This document shows, piece after piece, positions 58,968 to 64,000 of a DNA stretch of 64,000 nt. Positions within the stretch are counted from its first letter, which is position 1. The number at the start of each line of letters is the position of its first letter. Under the pieces are notes generated by a model. The model worked only from the letters and a program-made list of their open reading frames with translations. It did no database searches and was not told where the DNA came from. Source of the stretch: Caldilineaceae bacterium (GTDB lineage Bacteria; Chloroflexota; Anaerolineae; Caldilineales; Caldilineaceae); contig JAHBVH010000025.1 in assembly GCA_019637645.1 (NCBI GenBank), positions 33,949-97,948 of the forward strand, read 5' to 3'. Both the position numbers and the translations under genes were made by a program.

Positions 58968-60038
58968 ATGATCGTTGTAATGAAACCAGAAGCCACCGGT
59001 GTTGAAATTGATGCGGTGATGCAGCGAGCGGCACAGATGGGAGCCAAGACCCACCCGATCTATGGCGAAAGCCGCACAGTGGTTGCGCTGGTTGGCGACC
59101 TCACCCATGTCTCGCGCGAGGTTTTTGACGAGATGAATGGGGTCGCCCACACCATGCGGATCCAAGAACAACACAAGCTGACAGGTCGCACCATCCGCCC
59201 AGATAACACCATTATCAAGGTCGGTGATGATGTGCGGATCGGTGGCAAAGAAATTGTAATCATGGCTGGCCCTTGTAGCGTGGAAAGCCGCGACCAAATC
59301 ATTGAATCGGCCATCGCTATTAAAGCCGCGGGCGGCAAGGTGCTACGTGGTGGGGCCTTCAAACCGCGCACCAGCCCCTATGATTTCCAAGGGTTGGGCG
59401 AAGAAGGGTTGAAATACCTGGCCGAGGCCCGTGAAGTGACCGGCCTGCCCATTATCACCGAAGTCATGACCGTCGAAGCCGTGCCCATGGTCAGCGAATA
59501 CGCCGACATTCTGCAAATCGGGGCGCGCAATATGCAAAACTATGGGCTGCTCAATGCCGTGGGCAAGGTGAAGCGGCCAGTCATGCTCAAGCGTGGCATG
59601 AGCGGCTTGATCAAAGAATTGCTGCTCTGTGCCGAGTACATTGCCAGCAACGGCAATTACAACATTATGCTCTGTGAACGGGGCATTCGCACCTATGAGA
59701 CGGCCACCCGCAATACCTTTGATCTCAATGCGGTGCCGGTATTGAAACAATCCAGCCACCTACCGGTGGTGGCCGATCCATCCCACGGCACAGGCTACCG
59801 CGAATTTGTGCCAGCCATGTCCAAGGCTGCCGTAGCCGCCGGGGCCGATGCCTTGATCATCGAAGTGCACGCCGATCCCGACAAGGCGCTGAGCGATGGC
59901 CGCCAAACGCTTTCGCTCGAAGATTTCGCCAAACTCGTCGGTGACTTACGCCGCATTGCCGAGGCCGTCGACCGCACCGTTGACGAGCCCGAAGTCGAGG
60001 ATCTGAGCGTCTTCAGCGAGATCGCCGCCGTGGCATAA
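58968..60038 (+). CDS. aroF: 3-deoxy-D-arabino-heptulosonate-7-phosphate synthase, type I-beta (first copy)
   Basis: 356 residues; CAGAGGAGTAGAATC precedes ATG 58968. Joins PEP and erythrose-4-phosphate, the first step of the shikimate pathway. An N-terminal ferredoxin-like regulatory domain (about 1-70, [18 protein letters not shown]) is followed by the barrel with [14 protein letters not shown] near 98, [18 protein letters not shown] near 128, [12 protein letters not shown] near 185, VMLKRGMS near 205, [10 protein letters not shown] near 235 and [10 protein letters not shown] near 268, which carry metal and substrate residues. The C-terminal extension ([16 protein letters not shown]) is absent from the second copy. 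Confidence 0.95.
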   Translation: MIVVMKPEATGVEIDAVMQRAAQMGAKTHPIYGESRTVVALVGDLTHVSREVFDEMNGVAHTMRIQEQHKLTGRTIRPDNTIIKVGDDVRIGGKEIVIMAGPCSVESRDQIIESAIAIKAAGGKVLRGGAFKPRTSPYDFQGLGEEGLKYLAEAREVTGLPIITEVMTVEAVPMVSEYADILQIGARNMQNYGLLNAVGKVKRPVMLKRGMSGLIKELLLCAEYIASNGNYNIMLCERGIRTYETATRNTFDLNAVPVLKQSSHLPVVADPSHGTGYREFVPAMSKAAVAAGADALIIEVHADPDKALSDGRQTLSLEDFAKLVGDLRRIAEAVDRTVDEPEVEDLSVFSEIAAVA

Positions 60039-60138
60039 GGAGACCAGAGAGCAGAGACTAGAGAGCAGAGGACAGAGAACACTGTCCTCTGTCCTCTGTC
60101 CTCTGTCCTCTGTCCTACTGTCTCACTACCCTGTCTCC
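60039..60138. repeat. 100-base imperfect hairpin with five CTGTCCT repeats
   Basis: Purine-rich 60039-60080 and pyrimidine-rich 60081-60138 are largely complementary; the outermost GGAGAC and GTCTCC pair. The right half contains CTGTCCT five times in tandem (60082-60116). It fills most of the gap between the two DAHP synthase genes. Confidence 0.75.
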
Positions 60139-60185
60139 GTTGTCGGCAGTAACTAATTTTGTCTTAAAGAGGAGCACAACCAATC

Positions 60186-61205
60186 ATGATTATCGTTATG
60201 AAACAAGGCGCAGGCCAGCCGGAGATCGAGGCGGTGGTCAAGCGTGTCGAAGAATTGGGCAAGAAAGTTCACCTTAGCCGCGGTGAGGCGCGCACGATTA
60301 TTGGCGTGATCGGTGCAGATGAGCACATGGTCAGCGAGGCGAACTTCGAGGTGATGGATGGCGTCGAGAAGACCATGCGCGTTATGCAGCCCTATAAGCT
60401 AGCCAGTCGCGATTTCAGCCAGGAAGTCACCCAGATCAAGGTGAATGGCAACGTAACCATTGGCGGCAGCAAGATCACAGTCATGGCTGGCCCGTGCAGT
60501 GTGGAAAGCCGCGAGATGATCATAGAGACCGCGCACATGATCAAGGAAGCTGGAGCCACTGTCCTGCGCGGTGGTGCGTTCAAGCCCCGTAGCAGCCCCT
60601 ACAGCTTCCAGGGATTGGGCGAAGAAGGCTTGAAATACCTAGCCGATGCCCGCGAGGCGACTGGTCTAGCCATCATCACCGAAGTGATGAGCGTTGATGA
60701 AATCGACTTGGTTGGTGCATACACCGACATTTTCCAGGTCGGGGCTCGGAATAACCAGAACTACTCCCTGCTCAAAGCGCTGGGCAAGACCAACAAACCG
60801 GTCTTCCTCAAACGCGGCATTAGCGGCACCATCCAGGAATTGCTCATGGGCGCGGAATACATCATGAGCGGCGGCAATATGCAAGTGATGATCTGTGAGC
60901 GGGGTATCCGCACCTACGAGACAGCAACACGCAACACCTTTGATGTCAATGCCGTCGCGTTGCTCAAAGAGCTGACCCATCTGCCCGTCTGTGCCGACCC
61001 AGCCCATGGTACCGGCATGGCGAATCTGGTGCCAGCCATCTCCAAGGCCGCCGTTGCCGCGGGTGCCGATGTGCTGATGCTGGAAGTCCACCCTGATCCC
61101 AAGCGGGCATGGAGCGACGGCGCCCAAAGTCTCAACCCCGCCGGTTTTAGCAAGCTGATGAACGACCTGCGCCCCATTGCGGCCGCGGTTGGCCGCGCGA
61201 TTTAA
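60186..61205 (+). CDS. aroF: 3-deoxy-D-arabino-heptulosonate-7-phosphate synthase, type I-beta (second copy)
   Basis: 339 residues; GAGGAGCACAACCAATC precedes ATG 60186. The same ferredoxin-like N-terminal domain ([18 protein letters not shown]) and barrel as the upstream copy: [61 protein letters not shown] and [12 protein letters not shown]. Sequence differences are spread over the whole length, so this is an older duplication rather than a recent copy. Differences in the regulatory domain suggest that the two isozymes respond to different amino acids, a guess that cannot be settled here. Confidence 0.95.
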   Translation: MIIVMKQGAGQPEIEAVVKRVEELGKKVHLSRGEARTIIGVIGADEHMVSEANFEVMDGVEKTMRVMQPYKLASRDFSQEVTQIKVNGNVTIGGSKITVMAGPCSVESREMIIETAHMIKEAGATVLRGGAFKPRSSPYSFQGLGEEGLKYLADAREATGLAIITEVMSVDEIDLVGAYTDIFQVGARNNQNYSLLKALGKTNKPVFLKRGISGTIQELLMGAEYIMSGGNMQVMICERGIRTYETATRNTFDVNAVALLKELTHLPVCADPAHGTGMANLVPAISKAAVAAGADVLMLEVHPDPKRAWSDGAQSLNPAGFSKLMNDLRPIAAAVGRAI

Positions 61206-61283
61206 GCCATTGGTGATGGGGGAATGCGACGCTTGAGCCGTCGAAAGCAGCGCATCACCCCATCACCTAATCACCAACGACCT

Positions 61284-62159
61284 ATGAGCAAACGTCTATC
61301 TGATTGCAGTGTTGCCGTCGTCGGCCTAGGCTTGATGGGGGCTAGTCTCTGTCTGGATTTAACCAAAGGCAAGCTCTGCCGCGAGGTGCGCGGCGTAGCG
61401 CGGCGCACCACAACAGTGCTGGAAGCCTTCTTTGCGGGGGCAGTCAATCTAGCCACCAATGACCCGATCACGGGCGTGCTAGGTGCGGACATCGTGATTC
61501 TGGCCACGCCAGTGCGGACCATTGTGGATGTGCTCCAAGAGATCGGCCCCCATCTTCAGCCGGGCACGCTCGTTATGGATATGGGCAGCACCAAGGCAGA
61601 AATTTGCGCGGCCATGGCCGCGCTACCAACCGCCGTCCAACCGATTGGTGGCCACCCCATGTGTGGCAAGGAGACGGCCGGTTTTGGCTCCGCCGAGGCG
61701 GGACTCTATCACAATGCCCCTTGGGTGCTCACCCCGTTGGCCCGCACCAGCCCCACGACCATCCAACTTGCCACCGAGTTGGCCCAAGCCGTTGGAGCGC
61801 GCCCAGTGGTCCTCGAAGCAGGACGCCATGATCGCCTGGTAGCCAGTATTAGCCACTTGCCCTTTTTACTCGCCAGCGCCTTGGTCCATGCCGTGGCCCA
61901 GATGGGCAGTGAGGACGAGATGGTCTGGCAATTGGCAGCGGGTGGCTTTCGCGATACCAGCCGCGTGGCGGCCAGCGACACCCGCATGTTTATGGACATT
62001 CTCATGACCAATCGAAGCGCGGTGCTCGAACAACTGGATACCTTTACCCACCACATCACCGAACTACGCGCCCTCCTCGCCCAAGCCGACGAAACGGCGC
62101 TCCAAGCGAAATTGGCCGTTTCGCAGAAGGCGCGCGCGGGGTGGCGCAGAGCAGAATAA
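61284..62159 (+). CDS. tyrA: Prephenate dehydrogenase
   Basis: 291 residues from ATG 61284; upstream in-frame codons to 61224 lie outside the fold. Oxidises prephenate to 4-hydroxyphenylpyruvate for tyrosine (arogenate use cannot be excluded). The NAD site is [17 protein letters not shown] near 10; the conserved catalytic region is [23 protein letters not shown] near 125 with the active His in GGHP, and a second His in [12 protein letters not shown] near 193. The C-terminal dimerisation domain follows. There is no ACT domain. No ribosome site is evident, but the operon order supports expression. Confidence 0.93.
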   Translation: MSKRLSDCSVAVVGLGLMGASLCLDLTKGKLCREVRGVARRTTTVLEAFFAGAVNLATNDPITGVLGADIVILATPVRTIVDVLQEIGPHLQPGTLVMDMGSTKAEICAAMAALPTAVQPIGGHPMCGKETAGFGSAEAGLYHNAPWVLTPLARTSPTTIQLATELAQAVGARPVVLEAGRHDRLVASISHLPFLLASALVHAVAQMGSEDEMVWQLAAGGFRDTSRVAASDTRMFMDILMTNRSAVLEQLDTFTHHITELRALLAQADETALQAKLAVSQKARAGWRRAE

Positions 62160-62614
62160 TAATCAATAATCAATGGCTAATTATTAATTTTCAATGAGCT
62201 TTTCGAGAGATTAGGTGTATGGCAAAAGGTGATGATATTCAAGATCGATTGGTAAATTTCGCTGTACGCATTATCAAGGTCTGCAATCATTTACCTGACA
62301 CACCTGCGGGTAAACACATTGCTAATCAGCTTATGCGAAGCGGAACATCACCAGCACCTAACTATGCAGAGGCACGTAGTGCTGAAAGCAAACGCGATTT
62401 TGTCCACAAACTCAAAATTTGTCTCAAAGAGTTAAACGAAGCAGAGATCTGGCTCCAAATCCTTATCCGCGGAGAAATGTTGCCAGCGGCTACGCTAGGC
62501 GAAATCAGCAAAGAATGTAACGAGCTTTGCCGGATTATTAACGCCAGTATCAAGACATCTCTCTCTACCACCTAAATTAACTCATTCAACATTAGCCATT
62601 GATTATTGATTATT
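62158..62614. repeat. 24-bp inverted repeats flanking the four-helix-bundle gene
   Basis: Perfect complementary 24-mers at 62158-62181 and 62591-62614 (core CAATAATCAATGGCTAAT) bracket the gene at 62219. Similarity continues a little inward (TTCAATGAG/TTGAATGAG). The left copy overlaps the tyrA stop codon and the right ends 14 bases before aroA. This is the picture of a small cassette inserted in the operon. Confidence 0.75.
62219..62575 (+). CDS. Four-helix-bundle protein of the S23/IVS family
   Basis: 118 residues. DRLVNFAVRIIKVCNHLPDTPAGKHIANQLMRSGTSPAPNYAEARSAESKRDFVHKLKICLKELNEAEIWLQIL is the characteristic sequence of the four-helix-bundle family first found in intervening sequences of 23S rRNA genes. 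Similar genes are scattered through many bacteria, often alone between unrelated genes; the function is unknown. Here it splits the aromatic operon, and is AT-richer than tyrA and aroA. A 24-bp inverted repeat lies on each side. Its Shine-Dalgarno sequence is weak. Confidence 0.9.
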   Translation: MAKGDDIQDRLVNFAVRIIKVCNHLPDTPAGKHIANQLMRSGTSPAPNYAEARSAESKRDFVHKLKICLKELNEAEIWLQILIRGEMLPAATLGEISKECNELCRIINASIKTSLSTT

Positions 62615-62628
62615 TCTAGGAATTTTCT

Positions 62629-63939
62629 ATGACATCTACCACAATTTACGGCAGTCGCCCGCTCACCGGCCAGTGTAGTATCCCCGGCGATAAGTCGATC
62701 AGCCACCGTGCGGTGATCTTTGGCAGTATTGCCGAGGGAAAGACGGTGATTCGCAATTTTCTTGATGGGCATGATTGCCGTGCGACAGTAGGCGTAATGC
62801 GCGATTTGGGCGTGCAGATCGAGGTTCTGACGCCGACCGAGTTGGTGGTTCATGGGCGCGGGATCGACGGTTTGCAAGAGCCCAACAGCGTGCTCGACTG
62901 TGCCAACTCGGGCACGACCATCCGCTTGCTGACAGGATTACTTGCAGGCCAAAAATTCACCAGCTTTCTCAATGGCACGGCCCAGATCCGGCGGCGGCCC
63001 ATGGGGCGCATTGTCAACCCACTACGGGGCATGGGTGCGGATATTACAGGACGGCAAAATGGCAACTATGCGCCCTTGGCGATTCGCCCGGCCCGCCTTA
63101 AAGGGGTGGAGTATGAAATGCCGGTTGCCAGCGCTCAAGTCAAGAGTAGCCTTCTGCTCGCCGGACTCTATGCCCGCGGGCTGACGATTATCCGTGAACC
63201 CGGCCCTACCCGCGACCATACCGAACGCCTGTTACGGGCCATGGGCGCGCCCATTGAAGTAGTTGGGAATACGGTGCATAGCGAACGCCCTTTTGTCCCC
63301 TTACAAGGGATTGAAATTATTGTAGCCAGTGATATTTCATCGGCGGCTTTTCTGTTGGTGGCAGGCAGCATTGTGCCCGATAGTCGCCTGCTGATCACCG
63401 GGGTTGGCGTCAACCGCACACGCATTGGCATTATCGATGCCCTCCAGACGATGGGGGCCAAGATCACCTATCACCGTGAACGTGAACAGGCTGGTGAACC
63501 CGTCGCCGACTTGGAAGTCTCCTACAGCGAGCTACGCGGTGCGACCTTTGGCGGCCCTGGCATCGTCACGATGATCGACGAGCTGATGGTCTTGGCGGTC
63601 GCGGCCACCCAGGCCAAGGGGCGGACGATTGTCAAAGATGCCGGTGAATTGCGAGTCAAGGAGACGGACCGCATCGCGACAACGGTCACCGAATTACGCA
63701 AAATGGGTGCCAAGATCGAGCCCACCGCGGATGGCTTTATCATCGATGGCCCCACGGAACTCAAAGGCGCGCCCGTCGAGAGCCAAGGCGATCACCGCCT
63801 AGCGATGGCGATGACCATTGCTGGCTTAGTCGCCAAAGGCACCACCACGGTCTTTGATTCCCAAGTGACCGCAGATAGTTTCCCTGGCTTTGAGGTGACA
63901 CTCCAAGCACTAGGCGCGGAGTTGAAATCGGTAGTTTGA
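62629..63939 (+). CDS. aroA: 5-enolpyruvylshikimate-3-phosphate synthase
   Basis: 436 residues; AGGAA stands seven bases before ATG 62629. Transfers enolpyruvyl from PEP to shikimate-3-phosphate, the sixth step of the pathway, supplying chorismate precursor for aroH. Landmarks: GDKSISHRAVIFGSIAEG near 20, DCANSGTTIRLLTGLLAG near 88 (the PEP loop has Gly at the position that is Ala in glyphosate-tolerant forms), VASAQVKSSLLLAGLYA near 165, RDHTERLLRAMG near 195, KETDRIATTVTELRKMGA near 345 and DHRLAMAMTIAGL near 388. No C-terminal gene follows inside the window; the last 60 bases show no further feature. Confidence 0.95.
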   Translation: MTSTTIYGSRPLTGQCSIPGDKSISHRAVIFGSIAEGKTVIRNFLDGHDCRATVGVMRDLGVQIEVLTPTELVVHGRGIDGLQEPNSVLDCANSGTTIRLLTGLLAGQKFTSFLNGTAQIRRRPMGRIVNPLRGMGADITGRQNGNYAPLAIRPARLKGVEYEMPVASAQVKSSLLLAGLYARGLTIIREPGPTRDHTERLLRAMGAPIEVVGNTVHSERPFVPLQGIEIIVASDISSAAFLLVAGSIVPDSRLLITGVGVNRTRIGIIDALQTMGAKITYHREREQAGEPVADLEVSYSELRGATFGGPGIVTMIDELMVLAVAATQAKGRTIVKDAGELRVKETDRIATTVTELRKMGAKIEPTADGFIIDGPTELKGAPVESQGDHRLAMAMTIAGLVAKGTTTVFDSQVTADSFPGFEVTLQALGAELKSVV

Positions 63940-64000
63940 TAGGCGCTGTACGCACCGCCCTGAAGGGACGGGGCGATTGAACAACACAGGCTAAAGCCCG

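Noticed and set aside
62860..62960. Glyphosate-insensitive EPSP synthase
   Set aside because: The NSGTT loop keeps Gly at the position that is Ala in known insensitive enzymes, so no support for tolerance.

Overview
The window is one contiguous piece of a bacterial chromosome of moderate GC content. It most probably comes from a member of the Chloroflexota (Anaerolineae/Caldilineae-like). This rests on the overall gene style: a Ser/Thr-kinase-like membrane protein with a Thr/Pro-rich linker and TolB-type repeats, secreted proteins carrying a short (Y/F)LPL(V/I) motif, a small XRE regulator fused to a LamG-like domain, and type I-beta DAHP synthases. No tRNA, rRNA, CRISPR array or complete transposase gene was seen.

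Layout. 1-7 kb: the end of hflX, citrate synthase gltA, a long coiled-coil protein on the minus strand, then a plus-strand unit of two GT-B glycosyltransferases followed by a Gfo/Idh/MocA oxidoreductase. 7-15 kb (minus): a transmembrane kinase-like protein lacking the catalytic Asp, a lipoprotein cytochrome c, and an oligopeptide-type ABC importer (two permeases and a lipoprotein binding protein, no ATPases). 15-20 kb (minus): SF2 helicase, PIG-L deacetylase, CitE-like lyase, class IV aminotransferase. 20-26 kb (plus): metal-type ABC ATPase and permease, dcd, a LuxR-type regulator, a heavily decayed secreted-protein gene, and two trypsin-like proteases without signal peptides. 26-31 kb (minus): a SPOUT RNA methyltransferase followed by a heterodimeric ABC exporter, behind a consensus promoter and an intrinsic terminator. 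31-41 kb (minus): an NTF2-like protein, an SH3b lipoprotein, serA, argS, polA, a small protein and a processive GT2. 41-44 kb: lon. 44-51 kb: an AT-richer, disturbed region with a second copy of the decayed gene, an M23/Ig-like surface protein broken by a frameshift, the XRE-LamG regulator and secreted small proteins. 51-57 kb: GNAT, RIO1 kinase, a 25-codon ORF with its own promoter and tandem terminators, a CPBP protease, a second GNAT, a methyltransferase and a truncated arylsulfotransferase. 57-64 kb: an aromatic amino acid operon.

The strongest biological stories are regulatory. The aromatic operon (chorismate mutase aroH, pheA, two tandem aroF, tyrA, an inserted four-helix-bundle gene, aroA) is preceded by a TTGACA-type promoter, an ORF with a cluster of Phe/Tyr/Trp codons, and a strong terminator whose 5' arm can instead pair perfectly over 8 bp with leader-codon RNA. 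That is the layout of a ribosome-mediated attenuator. The operon at 26-31 kb joins a SPOUT-type RNA methyltransferase to an exporter with one degenerate ATP site, behind a leader with a terminator and a translationally coupled 46-codon ORF; this resembles drug-inducible resistance operons. Intergenic regions also carry several families of dispersed palindromes.
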